Assembly: GCA_017940265.1 (NCBI GenBank)
Contig: JAGAYY010000034.1
Span: 1 to 49,966, forward strand
Source of the DNA: Bacilli bacterium
GTDB lineage: Bacteria > Bacillota_I > Bacilli_A > RFN20 > CAG-826
Direction of reading: 5' to 3'
Length of the DNA stretch: 49,966 nt
Shown: positions 8,535 to 17,057 of the stretch, in pieces
Numbering within the stretch: the stretch's first letter is position 1
Layout of the letters: the number at the start of each line of letters is the position of its first letter
Program-made: the position numbers and the translations under genes
Notes under the pieces: model-generated
The model's database searches: none
The model's input: only the letters and a program-made list of their open reading frames with translations
Told to the model about the DNA's origin: nothing

Positions 8535-9395
8535 TCAACCTTGACTTCTTTGGCTAGCTTCACCCATTAAGCGACTTCTTTCTTCTTGTGAAAGTCTACT
8601 TAAAGAAGCATTCAAATCATTAAGTAAAGCGGTGTTACCTTTTTTAAGACCAATATTAACCGCTAAACCTTCTAAATCACCTTCGCTTAAGAAAGAATAA
8701 TCGCAGTATAAAACACCTAAGCCATCTAATGATGCCATTGCTTCAATAACTGGTAATTCAGCGGGCATCGCAAATGAGATACCACGTTGCACATCTAATG
8801 CCGCTAATGGATATGTTTGTTGAGCGGCGCTATGTCTAATATTAAGAGAGGCATCACTAGCGAAATAATCTTCAATGATATCGTCACCGACAACATTAGC
8901 CTGACACACTAATGATTGACCTTTGAATAATTCTTTTAATCCTTCATAGTTAAGTGGATTATCTTTAGAATTGCCTTCTGGAATATTTTCTTGTTTGACT
9001 AACCACGCTAAATCACTCTTTAAATATGGTTCAGTAAAATCAATGGTCTTTCTTCTTTCACTAGTGGAAGACATACCCGCTAAAACCATATTAATAGAAC
9101 CGCTATTAAGTGAAGGAATAAGATCATCCCATTCAATTCTTTTAATCACCACATCTCTACCTAAATCTTTAGATAAGAATCTAGCAACAGCAATATCATA
9201 GCCATCCGCAAATTCATTTGTGCCATCAATTGGTAAAGTGAATTCGTTAGACTTATTAACCGTCCAATTAAAAGGCTGGTATGCACATTCCATACCAATA
9301 ACTAATCTAGTATTATCCACTTGATTAGCCACACAAGCGGATAAAGATAATGATGATAAAAGCGCAAGTAACGCTAAATAATTGTTTCTCCTCAT
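8535..9395 (-). CDS. Amino-acid (lysine) binding lipoprotein of ABC transporter
   Basis: The 286-aa protein begins with a lipoprotein signal (LALLALLSSLSLSAC), so the mature protein is membrane-anchored outside the cell. It continues as a family 3 solute-binding protein: LVIGMECAYQPFNWT, GYDIAVARFLSKDLGRDVVIKRIEWDDLIPSLNSGSINMVLAGMS and ERRKTIDFTEPYLKSDLAWLV. The ATG at 9395 follows AAAGGGG by 9 nt; an upstream extension would break the signal peptide. It is the first gene of the transporter operon and lies directly after the lysine riboswitch terminator, which supports lysine as ligand. Confidence 0.94.
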   Translation of the reverse strand: MRRNNYLALLALLSSLSLSACVANQVDNTRLVIGMECAYQPFNWTVNKSNEFTLPIDGTNEFADGYDIAVARFLSKDLGRDVVIKRIEWDDLIPSLNSGSINMVLAGMSSTSERRKTIDFTEPYLKSDLAWLVKQENIPEGNSKDNPLNYEGLKELFKGQSLVCQANVVGDDIIEDYFASDASLNIRHSAAQQTYPLAALDVQRGISFAMPAELPVIEAMASLDGLGVLYCDYSFLSEGDLEGLAVNIGLKKGNTALLNDLNASLSRLSQEERSRLMGEASQRSQG

Positions 9396-9412
9396 AGATG
9401 AAACCCCTTTCC

Positions 9413-9444
9413 TAAAAAAATAAGATTGCATTCTATCGATGCAA
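9413..9444 (-). terminator. Regulated terminator of the lysine riboswitch
   Basis: On the minus strand TTGCAT and ATGCAA flank a 7-nt loop and are followed by TCTTATTTTTTT. It sits between the aptamer and the ribosome binding site of the transporter operon, where lysine binding would favour early termination. Confidence 0.85.
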
Positions 9445-9502
9445 CCTCAGTATAAGAACAGGATTTCATCAATAGCTCCTCTACAACAATAGCTGTAGGA
9501 GT

Positions 9503-9636
9503 GCATAGGATGTTGTCCTATACCCCAACTCACTAATATGTCTACTAGTGGTTTCGGCGGTATTTCCTTTCATAAGCTTCATTGACTACCATCTCTGCTT
9601 ATTACTGATAAAGACCGCGCCTCTATCAATCTATGC
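9503..9636 (-). promoter_or_regulatory. Lysine riboswitch (L-box) aptamer
   Basis: The minus strand shows the L-box landmarks. P1 forms from CTATGC and GCATAG arms at 9631-9636 and 9503-9508. Next come AGAGGCGCGG, the conserved AGTAATAA/GCAGAGATGG region, and the GCCGAAA core with the final GAGTTGGGG. A promoter TTGCAA-16-TAAAAT lies at 9641-9668. A strong hairpin (CTCCTACA...TGTAGAGGAG, about 9476-9501) and then the terminator follow. Lysine riboswitches typically turn off lysine synthesis or uptake genes when lysine is plentiful. Confidence 0.9.
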
Positions 9637-9795
9637 GTCTATTTTATATATTTTTATATTATTTGCAAGAAAAACACATTTTTTAGCAGTTTTACATTTT
9701 CTATACGTCTAATAGGTGAGAAGAGTCAAAAACACTTTTCTCTAGCGTCTATACAAATAGATGTTTATAATCAGAAGGAAAGTAGGTTCATACTT

Positions 9796-10404
9796 ATGAG
9801 TAAAAATGAAAACAAAAAATTCCCAGTAGCCGCGATAATTTTATCTGGCATCGTGATTATTTTGGCAGTCTTAGCTATTTCATTCTGCGCAACAGCGAGA
9901 ACTCCAGGTAATTTGGCTGCAGTAGGTGTTTTAGAATTAGCGGGTGGCGTATTATTCTTAGCCGCTCTTACAACAGGTAGAAATGTCTTCTCAAGAGTTG
10001 TTTCTATCGTCTTATTAGTGGCAAATATCATCACATCTTTCGTTTTGGCGGTCATTAAGATTTATACACAAAACGTTGCTTTATTAGCTATCAGCTTATT
10101 AATGTTTGTGGCATCAGTGCTATCTCTTATCTATTACTTAACATCATTTAGAAATAAGAGAATTGCTAAAATGTATATCGCTACAGGCTTTATCTTAGCA
10201 GTCTTAGTCTTCATGTATGCTTCATTCTATATCGCTACAGACTTAAGTTTGATTCAAAACGATCCAGGAGCAGAATTAGAACCATTATTTGATAATTATT
10301 TCTTACTCTTTGGTTTAGGTGCCTTAGCTACAATCCCACCAACACTTAGACTTACAGTCAAAGATGATGAAGAAGAAGTTCAACCAGAAGAAAAGGCTGA
10401 ATAA
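9796..10404 (+). CDS. Hypothetical membrane protein, six TM helices
   Basis: This 202-aa protein has predicted membrane helices near residues 11-33, 41-60, 65-88, 93-112, 125-146 and 160-178. It ends in an acidic cytoplasmic tail (DDEEEVQPEEKAE). I do not recognise a family and see no catalytic motif. A TATAAT box at 9766-9771 and AGAAGGA before the ATG define a stand-alone transcription unit, closed by its own terminator. It is divergent from the lysine transporter, but nothing in the sequence ties it functionally to that operon. Confidence 0.75.
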   Translation: MSKNENKKFPVAAIILSGIVIILAVLAISFCATARTPGNLAAVGVLELAGGVLFLAALTTGRNVFSRVVSIVLLVANIITSFVLAVIKIYTQNVALLAISLLMFVASVLSLIYYLTSFRNKRIAKMYIATGFILAVLVFMYASFYIATDLSLIQNDPGAELEPLFDNYFLLFGLGALATIPPTLRLTVKDDEEEVQPEEKAE

Positions 10405-10422
10405 TTAACTAAAAATAAAAAA

Positions 10423-10458
10423 ATGAAACGGTTCCTCACTATGAAAGGAATCGTTTTT
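10423..10458 (+). terminator. Rho-independent terminator
   Basis: AACGGTTCCT and AGGAATCGTT form a stem with one wobble/mismatch, followed by seven T residues. Confidence 0.85.
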
Positions 10459-10474
10459 TTATCTTAAGATAACA

Positions 10475-10525
10475 ACTGTTACATTTTTAATCGGCTGTTG
10501 CAAAATAATGTAACAGTGCTAAAAT
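10475..10525 (+). promoter_or_regulatory. Palindromic operator and promoter of the AbiE-like operon
   Basis: The 11-bp arm ACTGTTACATT (10475-10485) recurs as its exact reverse complement AATGTAACAGT (10507-10517). The arms are 21 nt apart, a 32-bp centre-to-centre distance. A TTGCAA box (10498-10503) lies between the arms. A TAAAAT -10 (10520-10525) follows the right arm after a 16-nt spacer. Binding to both arms would block RNA polymerase. Confidence 0.7.
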
Positions 10526-10535
10526 AATGACACAG

Positions 10536-11489
10536 ATGAAAACAAATGTACTTGAAGTTTTAGAATTGCTAGAAAAGAAACTTGGAGCGGATTATTATTG
10601 GAAAAAGTATAAAAAGCCGCTTCCTTTAATCTTTTCTAATAACTTTTTTATAACTGAAGCCATATCTCAATTTGATCGATTTGTTTTAATCATTCCTTTA
10701 GATACTAATACTGATATTAATTTAATACGTGGTGTCTGTTCTTATATGAAAGATAAGACAATTGCATATATAGAGAATAGTTCATTAGCTAAAGAAGCTG
10801 AAAGCTATGGAATCAGTTACTTCAATCGTTTAGGACAATACTGCTCTCCAACTTCACAGCCTGAAACGAGTGCTTTATCTTATACAAAGTTGACACAACT
10901 GGTTGTTAAATATTTATTACTTAGTAAAACAAATCTTTTCAGTACACGACAAGTTGCTGATTTTTTTGGAGTTTCTAACACATCTATCAAAAGAGCATAT
11001 GATTTTTTAGAAAGCATAGGTGCTGTACAGAAGGTTGGCGCTTATACTTCATCTGTTTCATATAACATTAAAAGCAAAAAGCACTTGCTCGATTGTGTTA
11101 AAAAGTATTTCGTCCTCCCTTATAAAAGAATCACAAGAACATTTGTTAATTACGGCGTTCTAGATCATTTTGCAAAAGAAATGTTTTATAGCGCTGAGCA
11201 TGTTCTTGCTAGAGTTAGCAATTTAGCTAATCCTGATGAAATTGAATTAGCGGCACCATCAGTAGTTTTTAATAATCTTATTCACGAGAATTCCAAAAAA
11301 ATACTATATGGAGATGAGCTAGTTACTATCGAAGAATGGATATATAAAATTGATTATTTTTCCTTCACCAATGAAATTGATTTAGTGGATGCCTATATCA
11401 TTGTGAGCAAACGCTATGAGAATACCATTGATAGTAGGGTTAGTGCCGCTATTAAACAATTAGAAAGAGCTATTACAAATGATAAATAA
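10536..11489 (+). CDS. AbiEi-like winged-helix antitoxin/regulator
   Basis: This 317-aa protein carries a winged helix-turn-helix in the middle (residues ~130-175, LFSTRQVADFFGVSNTSIKRAYDFLESIGAV) between two uncharacterised helical parts. It precedes and overlaps a nucleotidyltransferase-type gene by 11 nt, the arrangement of AbiE type IV systems. There the first gene encodes a DNA-binding antitoxin that represses its own promoter at inverted repeats. Such repeats are present here. The ATG at 10536 is preferred over one at 10527 because the -10 box ends at 10525. There is no Shine-Dalgarno sequence, so the mRNA looks leaderless. AbiEi assignment is by architecture; sequence similarity is modest. 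Confidence 0.7.
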   Translation: MKTNVLEVLELLEKKLGADYYWKKYKKPLPLIFSNNFFITEAISQFDRFVLIIPLDTNTDINLIRGVCSYMKDKTIAYIENSSLAKEAESYGISYFNRLGQYCSPTSQPETSALSYTKLTQLVVKYLLLSKTNLFSTRQVADFFGVSNTSIKRAYDFLESIGAVQKVGAYTSSVSYNIKSKKHLLDCVKKYFVLPYKRITRTFVNYGVLDHFAKEMFYSAEHVLARVSNLANPDEIELAAPSVVFNNLIHENSKKILYGDELVTIEEWIYKIDYFSFTNEIDLVDAYIIVSKRYENTIDSRVSAAIKQLERAITNDK

Positions 11490-12225
11490 AAAGAATATTG
11501 AAAGGCTTGTTTCTTTTCTAAGTGAGAATAAAGAATCCTATTTCGTCATCGGCGGTAACGCAGCTGCTATACACTTTGAAAACGTTGGACTGAGTTTTAG
11601 AGCCACTGAAGATTTTGATATTGTTTTAGTCACCAAAATCGATAATTCCGATTTTTCTAATCAGATTGGCAAATTCTTAATTGAAGGCGGATATGAAAAT
11701 AAATATAGAAACAAAAAGAAAACTGCTTATCGATTTGAAAAGCCAAAGTCTCTAGAATATCCAAGAGTAATTGAGTTTTTCGCCAAAGAAGGAGAGTTCC
11801 CGGAATCGTTAGATAATAGACTGGCAAAAGTTAATATCGAAGTTAATGAAGAAAAGATTTCAGCAATTATACTTGATAGTGATGTTTATGATTTTGCTAA
11901 AAGCCACGTTGTATATGATTATGATTTACCAATAGTGGACATTAAAGGTCTTATAGCGCTCAAAACGCTTGCTTATTTTAAAAACTTGGAATTGTACGAG
12001 CAAAAGTTAGTTGATAAGGAGGACTATGCAAAACATAGAAAAGATATCTTTAGACTATTAACGATTGTTGCAGATCTTGAACCTCTAGAGAATATTCCAG
12101 AATGTCTTAAAAAGTCTCTTCAAGAATTTCTAGTAATCTTAGAAAAATCACAGGACTTAGCTAGGAGCTACAGAGCGGGTCTAGAAGGCGTAGTGGATAG
12201 ATATAAAAAGATTGCTAACTTATAG
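11479..12225 (+). CDS. AbiEii/MenT-like nucleotidyltransferase toxin
   Basis: The 248-aa protein contains the DNA polymerase-beta-like nucleotidyltransferase signature: VIGGNAAAIHF (GG loop) followed by RATEDFDIVL, where the two Asp residues of DFD should bind metal, and a later strand with VIEFFAKEG. C-terminal to it lies PIVDIKGLIALKTLAYF and a helical KHRKDIFRLL segment, as in the AbiEii/AbiGii toxin family. Family members add nucleotides to tRNA ends and arrest growth. The 11-nt overlap with the upstream gene supports a coupled pair. The region has slightly rougher codon usage and a more AT-rich leader than the neighbours, which would fit mobile origin. Whether the pair gives phage defence is unknown. 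Confidence 0.8.
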   Translation: MINKKNIERLVSFLSENKESYFVIGGNAAAIHFENVGLSFRATEDFDIVLVTKIDNSDFSNQIGKFLIEGGYENKYRNKKKTAYRFEKPKSLEYPRVIEFFAKEGEFPESLDNRLAKVNIEVNEEKISAIILDSDVYDFAKSHVVYDYDLPIVDIKGLIALKTLAYFKNLELYEQKLVDKEDYAKHRKDIFRLLTIVADLEPLENIPECLKKSLQEFLVILEKSQDLARSYRAGLEGVVDRYKKIANL

Positions 12226-12250
12226 AATTATATTAATTAAATCAAAAGTA

Positions 12251-12285
12251 GATGGTTATCCAAATGGATGACCATTTTCTTTTTT
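12251..12285 (+). terminator. Rho-independent terminator
   Basis: ATGGTTATCC and GGATGACCAT pair around an AAAT loop, followed by TTTCTTTTTT. It closes the AbiE-like operon. Confidence 0.88.
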
Positions 12286-12359
12286 AAGCAAGAAGTTTGT
12301 AAATAATCTAAATAAGGAAATATAATTAAGGTAGATTCAAAAACGGAGAACAAACAATA

Positions 12360-12731
12360 ATGAAATTTTTAAGATGCAAAGTATGTGGCAAAATAGTGGC
12401 CTTAGTTAATGACTGCTCTAGTTGCCCAACAAAGTGCTGTGGTGAAGCCATGGAAGAAATCCCAGTTAACACACAAGATGGCGCTCATGAGAAACATGTC
12501 CCAGTCTATGAAGTCGTGGACAATATCGTTAACGTTAAAGTTGGTGAAGTAGATCATCCAATGTTAGAAGCCCATTATATTCAATGGATTGCTTTGCAAA
12601 CAAATTTAGGCAACCAAAGAAAAGTCTTACAACCAGGCCAAGAACCAAAAGCCCAATTCGCTTTATTACCAGGTGAACAAGTTATCGCGGTTTACGAATA
12701 TTGCAACCTACATGGCTTATACAAAGCTTAA
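12360..12731 (+). CDS. dfx: Desulfoferrodoxin (superoxide reductase)
   Basis: This 123-aa protein reduces superoxide to hydrogen peroxide without making oxygen, a trait of anaerobes. The N-terminal desulforedoxin iron centre is formed by Cys6, Cys9, Cys26 and Cys27 (CKVC...KCCGE). The catalytic SOR iron site has the expected ligands: His46 in EKHVP with the adjacent Glu-Lys, His66, His72, Cys115 and His118 (CNLHGLY). Having both centres places it in the two-iron class. Cys19 and Cys22 are additional. GGAG lies 11 nt before the ATG. It stands alone between two terminated units. Confidence 0.96.
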   Translation: MKFLRCKVCGKIVALVNDCSSCPTKCCGEAMEEIPVNTQDGAHEKHVPVYEVVDNIVNVKVGEVDHPMLEAHYIQWIALQTNLGNQRKVLQPGQEPKAQFALLPGEQVIAVYEYCNLHGLYKA

Positions 12732-12771
12732 TCTTAGAAATAACTCTTCTCTTTGTTCATAACAAAAGTAT

Positions 12772-12799
12772 TTGACATCTTCACTTTAGAATGTTAAAT
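12772..12799 (+). promoter_or_regulatory. Promoter of the first matrix operon
   Basis: TTGACA (12772-12777) and TTAAAT (12794-12799) are spaced by 16 nt. Transcription should begin near 12806, just before the riboswitch core. Confidence 0.75.
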
Positions 12800-12805
12800 A
12801 TATAT

Positions 12806-12882
12806 ACGAGAAAAAAGCAAACCCGGAGTAATTCGGCGACGCAAAACTATAGGGTCTTACAATAAAGATAGCCAGTAACCTC
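12806..12882 (+). promoter_or_regulatory. c-di-GMP-I (GEMM-I) riboswitch, copy 1
   Basis: The sequence has the GEMM-I core in order: AGCAAACC, a P2 hairpin (CCGGAGTAATTCGG), GCGACGCAAAA, a P3 arm (CTATAGGGTCT...GATAG) and the 3' segment CCAGTAACC. It is followed at once by an intrinsic terminator whose left arm overlaps the aptamer 3' end. Control is therefore by transcription termination. The on/off direction cannot be fixed from sequence alone. Confidence 0.9.
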
Positions 12883-12908
12883 AATTGTTAATTACAGTTG
12901 AGGTTTTA
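12879..12908 (+). terminator. Expression-platform terminator of riboswitch copy 1
   Basis: CCTCAA and TTGAGG pair across a 13-nt loop and are followed by TTTTATA. The left arm shares its first bases with the aptamer ACC tail, so ligand binding and termination can compete. Confidence 0.8.
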
Positions 12909-12926
12909 TAATCTTTTGAGAAGATA

Positions 12927-12976
12927 GCCAGTTGCCTTACGGAGAAAGTCCGTTCCTTATAGGCAACTGGCTTTTA
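12927..12976 (+). promoter_or_regulatory. Second leader hairpin, conserved with the 22.9-kb leader
   Basis: GCCAGTTGCC pairs perfectly with GGCAACTGGC, and an inner stem ACGGA/TCCGT sits inside. CTTTTAAAAT follows, and the ATG is 12 nt past the stem. Its left flank GATAGCCAGTTGCC resembles the riboswitch tail GATAGCCAGTAACC. It may be a second terminator or a duplicated regulatory element that hides the start codon region. Confidence 0.7.
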
Positions 12977-12982
12977 AAATCT

Positions 12983-13978
12983 ATGAAGGGCTACTCAAGT
13001 AAATTACGTACAAAGTTAAAAATTGCCGGCGCTACCGCAACCGCTATCTTTTCACTTGCGTCCGTATTCACCGTAACATACGCTTGGTTCGCTTCAGGTG
13101 GCGCAGTTACTGCTACTGGCATGCAAATTACTGTAGCGAATGAAAAAGGTGCAAGAATTGATAAAGTCAGACTTATTAAATTTGATTACGCTCCTGATGG
13201 TATCGGTGGTTATGACTACTTAAACCCATATACCGGTTCTGTTAATGCCTATGACTTCAATGAAAAAGAGGGAACATTTGGTTATTTTGAAAGAACACCA
13301 GGTACAGGTAATTACAGCTATGCCGATGGCAAATATACAAAGCAAGACACATATACTTACGACTATACATGGAATATTGTTAGTTCAATGAACGTCTATG
13401 ACCCAGTTGAAAAAGTCATTAGAGGCAATTCCTTTGATTTAAGATCTTTGAACTGCAACGTTATCTATGAAATCACTTTCTCTTCCTCATTAGCGGGTGA
13501 TTTCTATCTTCAATCGAATTCATTCAGAAACTTAGAAAAGACAAAAGGAGAAAGCGAAATCTACTTAACATCTTGTGCGGATTTCGATGCTTTCTACGCT
13601 GATGATATTTCTGCTTCTATTGGTTCAGAAGGTGGTAAGCCATTATATTACCCAACTTATTTACCATATGATGCTGAAAACCCATATCTCGGTGGTAGTG
13701 AAGGTTCTATTGATGAAATTTATTATCGTTTATCATACTGGGCTTCCATTAAAAATAATCATGCTAATTATTACAGCACAAATCCAATGCCAACAAACAT
13801 CAGTATTGATGCAAATGAACCAATGTCTTTTACTGATGACCCATCAAGCACTTATACTATGTATATAAACGTTAACTACGCTCCAGATAGATTAACTGAC
13901 TATGTTAAGAAGATTTATTCTGGAAATATTACTGCAGTTTATGACTATAACTTCAGTTTTAGCTTTAATTCTAGATAA
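12983..13978 (+). CDS. SipW-cognate exported protein, first gene of c-di-GMP operon 1
   Basis: This 331-aa protein has a basic N-terminus and hydrophobic core ending in SVFTVTYAWFASGGAVTATGMQI. The AWF motif followed by a V-T-A-T-G-M strand marks the SipW-cognate class of signal peptides (TasA/CalY relatives). The rest is Tyr-, Asp- and Ser-rich with predicted beta strands and no enzyme motif. The C-terminus ends in alternating aromatic strands (AVYDYNFSFSFNSR). The ATG at 12983 is the only start that begins directly with a signal peptide; an upstream TTG lies inside the leader hairpin. No Shine-Dalgarno sequence is visible, so translation may depend on that hairpin. Probable fibre or matrix subunit. 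Confidence 0.82.
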   Translation: MKGYSSKLRTKLKIAGATATAIFSLASVFTVTYAWFASGGAVTATGMQITVANEKGARIDKVRLIKFDYAPDGIGGYDYLNPYTGSVNAYDFNEKEGTFGYFERTPGTGNYSYADGKYTKQDTYTYDYTWNIVSSMNVYDPVEKVIRGNSFDLRSLNCNVIYEITFSSSLAGDFYLQSNSFRNLEKTKGESEIYLTSCADFDAFYADDISASIGSEGGKPLYYPTYLPYDAENPYLGGSEGSIDEIYYRLSYWASIKNNHANYYSTNPMPTNISIDANEPMSFTDDPSSTYTMYINVNYAPDRLTDYVKKIYSGNITAVYDYNFSFSFNSR

Positions 13979-13989
13979 GGAGGGAAACA

Positions 13990-16900
13990 ATGAAGAATAA
14001 ACCATTTATCGCTAAAATCGTTGCAATCTCCTTAGTTGCCTTATCCTCAGCATCAGTCGCGGCTGCGGCTTTAGCGTGGTTTACTTCAAATAAAAAAGAC
14101 ACTGAAAATGAACACGTGAATGGTGATGTTGGTCTTCGCGGTTATTTCTACGATGGTGATGGTTCTTCCATTTATCCATATGAAATCGTCACTCCAACAC
14201 ATTTCTATAACTTATGCCGTCTTCAAAACTTAGGTGTCTTCCCAACTAAAAAACACTTTATTATTGGCCATAATAATGGCACACCTGAAAATCCAAATTA
14301 TCAATGTATCGTCGGTTCTGATGGCCATGGTGAATTCACCTGGGGTGATTACCTTGATATGGATGGTGCTGCTATTTCTCCAATCGGTAACGAAGAAACA
14401 CCATTCGTTGGTGATTTCAATGGCCATGGTATTCCAATTAAAAACCTTGAAGTTAGAGGTTATCCAGAAGACGTCGGTGTCTTTGGTTATGTTTCCTATG
14501 AAGGTGCGATTACAGGCTTAGTGTGCCAAGACTTAGACATTGTCTCTTTAGGCTATAGCACATCCACATCTGACCAAACCTATGAATTATTCCATCCTGA
14601 AATTGATGATTTATTTAACGAAAGTGCCCATTACTTCGCTAAAGATACAAGTTTGTCTTTCTATAACTACAATGGTAGTAGCTATGTTGGTACTAATTTA
14701 AAACATGAAAATGGTTTAAGTGGTACTGCCTATGATGAAATCAACGCTTCCTCTAATGTCGTCACAATCGAAGGAGAACCAAGCACAATTTATAATGGTT
14801 ACTTCCTTCCAACATATCCAACAGTTGAAAACGATCCATTTACCTATTCATGGCGTTCATCTTCCCCATTGGTTAAAACTATTGAAGCAATTGATATCGA
14901 TGGTGACGGCACTAATGATCCTTTAATCATGATTGATTTAGATCCACTTAAAGAATCTGGTGTTGATGAAGGAAAGTTCAACTACACAGACGCCAATATG
15001 CAAATCGATACAAGAGTATCTTTATACGCCACTGTGGAAGTTGACGGCTATATTTATTCTCGTGTTATTCAATCCTACACAATCGAATTTTATTCCAATA
15101 CTAAAGACAATATCGGAAGTATTGAAGAGCCATATACTAACCAAACAGTTTATAACGCTGGTAAGTATTCTATGGCGATGTTCTGTGACTATGTCGCTAA
15201 CGAAGATGCTTCTCACCGCGTCACTAATTATCACCACGGTAATAACATTGGTTTCTTAGCGGGTCACCTTGATGGCTCTATGACATATTGCTATGTCTAT
15301 CGTGGTAGTTTCTCATTCAATGATACTGGTTATTATCCAATTGAATCTGAATCAGTCGCTGGTTTAATTGGTGAAGTAGGCACTAACGTCATCAATGCTT
15401 TAGATCCAGATTCAGGCTATGGCTTAAATGGTGATACTGGCGTTATTAACTTTACTCGTGTCTACGAAGGTATCAGAGGTAACTTAACTGGTGGTAGTGT
15501 CGTTAAAGCGGGTTATAACGCCACACATAGTAAAAACTATTATTCATATGATTCAGTTATTAATGATACGGACGCAGGTTTATTTAATAACTATGAACAG
15601 TACTTAAGATATATTAACGTTGCCGGTTCAAAACATTATGTATCTAATGTCGGTGTTGGTATTCCTAATGGCGAAGTAATAGATCCAGGTGATTCTGCTT
15701 CAGAATGGCATAATTACACAGTTACACAAGGTACCCTTAATAATAACGCGCGATTCAATTCTGTTGATTTCTTATGGAATAAGGTCATCGGTGATGAGGA
15801 AGGTATTGACCGTGGTTTAGGCGTATTTAAAATTGCCACTGTTTACGATAGCAATGCTTCTGATCCAGATAACTATAACCACGCTTGTTCTAGGATGGGT
15901 GACACAGCGATCATTAATGGTTCTCCTAAGACCAAAGTTTATTTCTCCACTGCGGAATATGATCATACCGCTCATGGTAGCAATAACCCCGACGCTGTTT
16001 GGGACGAAGATCAACCAATGAGAGCGTCATCTATTCCTAGCTATTCTGATATCTTCTCATACGATTATCCATTCTCAAGAGACTATAACTATTGCTTTGA
16101 ATTAGATTTAGAAGATATGGGTAAATCAAAAGGCTACAACTATATGAGCAACACTGATAGCCCATTCTTAACGAATTATTTAAGCTCGAAACTTATTGAT
16201 AAAAAAGGTCAAAGCATTGAACCTGGTAGTCAAAGATTCGGTTTCATGTTCCGTTCTTCTAAGAATGAAACATTAACATCTTTATCTTCATACTTGCCTG
16301 TTAAAAAACCAGATAACAAACAAAGATATGGCGATAATTACTATCCATCCAATTCGATTGTTTTCCAAATCGATAATGAAAACGGCGCTAACGTCTCAGT
16401 TGTTGGTAATGGTAATGACATTACTATCTATTCTTACAATCCACACGTTCCAGATAATGATGTCACTAGAATGTACACTATGAAATCATCTAATTACAAC
16501 ACTGATGCCGATAGAGATGTCCATCGTTATTTCACATACGATGTTGAAACAGGTGCCACTGGAACACACACTGTTAATAATGACAATAATATGAAGGATA
16601 ATAACGCTTTATACGCGCACGTATTTAAGCTTCCACAAGGTCACTATGTCCTTGGTGCTTCTGGTGCGCATAGTAATGCGAATGCAAATATTTATTTCCT
16701 TGCAGTTCAAGGTCAAAACGACGCTGATATCGGTGGTAACGTTACCGCTGAATTAGGCAGCACATTAAGCGATGTTGACTTCTTAGTCAGTGAACCAACA
16801 AAAGCTAACTTCCCTGATGGTTTAGATAAAGCACAATTTAACTTCGCTGCGGACTTCAATAGTCAAAGTGGTGACTTCATTGTTGATACTCAAACAGTCA

Positions 16901-17046
16901 GCGGTAATAACTACTTATCTCTAGAATTTGAAGATGCACCTGTCTTTGTTACTTACTTATCAGCATATTCAACGAGCAACGCACCGCGTTATTATATACG
17001 TGATGAAGAATTCACTAAGACATTCCATGTCTATAGGCAGCATTAA
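13990..17046 (+). CDS. Large SipW-cognate surface protein (1018 aa) with GLUG-like segment
   Basis: A signal region ends in SSASVAAAALAWFTSNKKDTENEH, again with the AWF motif. Residues ~60-180 contain PYEIVTPTHFYNLCRLQ and FVGDFNGHGIPIKNLEVRGYPEDVGVFGYV, which resembles GLUG-type adhesin modules. An Asp-rich loop DIDGDGTNDP (residues ~300-310) resembles a calcium site. The remainder is Asn/Tyr/Asp-rich, beta-predicted and repeat-poor, ending without LPXTG or membrane anchor. AAGGAGGG lies 6-7 nt before the ATG. It is the second gene of the operon, 11 nt after the first. It is probably a secreted adhesin or matrix component; the exact role is unknown. Confidence 0.82.
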   Translation: MKNKPFIAKIVAISLVALSSASVAAAALAWFTSNKKDTENEHVNGDVGLRGYFYDGDGSSIYPYEIVTPTHFYNLCRLQNLGVFPTKKHFIIGHNNGTPENPNYQCIVGSDGHGEFTWGDYLDMDGAAISPIGNEETPFVGDFNGHGIPIKNLEVRGYPEDVGVFGYVSYEGAITGLVCQDLDIVSLGYSTSTSDQTYELFHPEIDDLFNESAHYFAKDTSLSFYNYNGSSYVGTNLKHENGLSGTAYDEINASSNVVTIEGEPSTIYNGYFLPTYPTVENDPFTYSWRSSSPLVKTIEAIDIDGDGTNDPLIMIDLDPLKESGVDEGKFNYTDANMQIDTRVSLYATVEVDGYIYSRVIQSYTIEFYSNTKDNIGSIEEPYTNQTVYNAGKYSMAMFCDYVANEDASHRVTNYHHGNNIGFLAGHLDGSMTYCYVYRGSFSFNDTGYYPIESESVAGLIGEVGTNVINALDPDSGYGLNGDTGVINFTRVYEGIRGNLTGGSVVKAGYNATHSKNYYSYDSVINDTDAGLFNNYEQYLRYINVAGSKHYVSNVGVGIPNGEVIDPGDSASEWHNYTVTQGTLNNNARFNSVDFLWNKVIGDEEGIDRGLGVFKIATVYDSNASDPDNYNHACSRMGDTAIINGSPKTKVYFSTAEYDHTAHGSNNPDAVWDEDQPMRASSIPSYSDIFSYDYPFSRDYNYCFELDLEDMGKSKGYNYMSNTDSPFLTNYLSSKLIDKKGQSIEPGSQRFGFMFRSSKNETLTSLSSYLPVKKPDNKQRYGDNYYPSNSIVFQIDNENGANVSVVGNGNDITIYSYNPHVPDNDVTRMYTMKSSNYNTDADRDVHRYFTYDVETGATGTHTVNNDNNMKDNNALYAHVFKLPQGHYVLGASGAHSNANANIYFLAVQGQNDADIGGNVTAELGSTLSDVDFLVSEPTKANFPDGLDKAQFNFAADFNSQSGDFIVDTQTVSGNNYLSLEFEDAPVFVTYLSAYSTSNAPRYYIRDEEFTKTFHVYRQH

Positions 17047-17057
17047 AGGAGGCAATT

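Noticed and set aside
12932..12982. Upstream TTG start for the first SipW-cognate gene
   Set aside because: It lies inside the second leader hairpin, lacks a ribosome site and would add a non-signal segment before the signal peptide. The ATG at 12983 is preferred.
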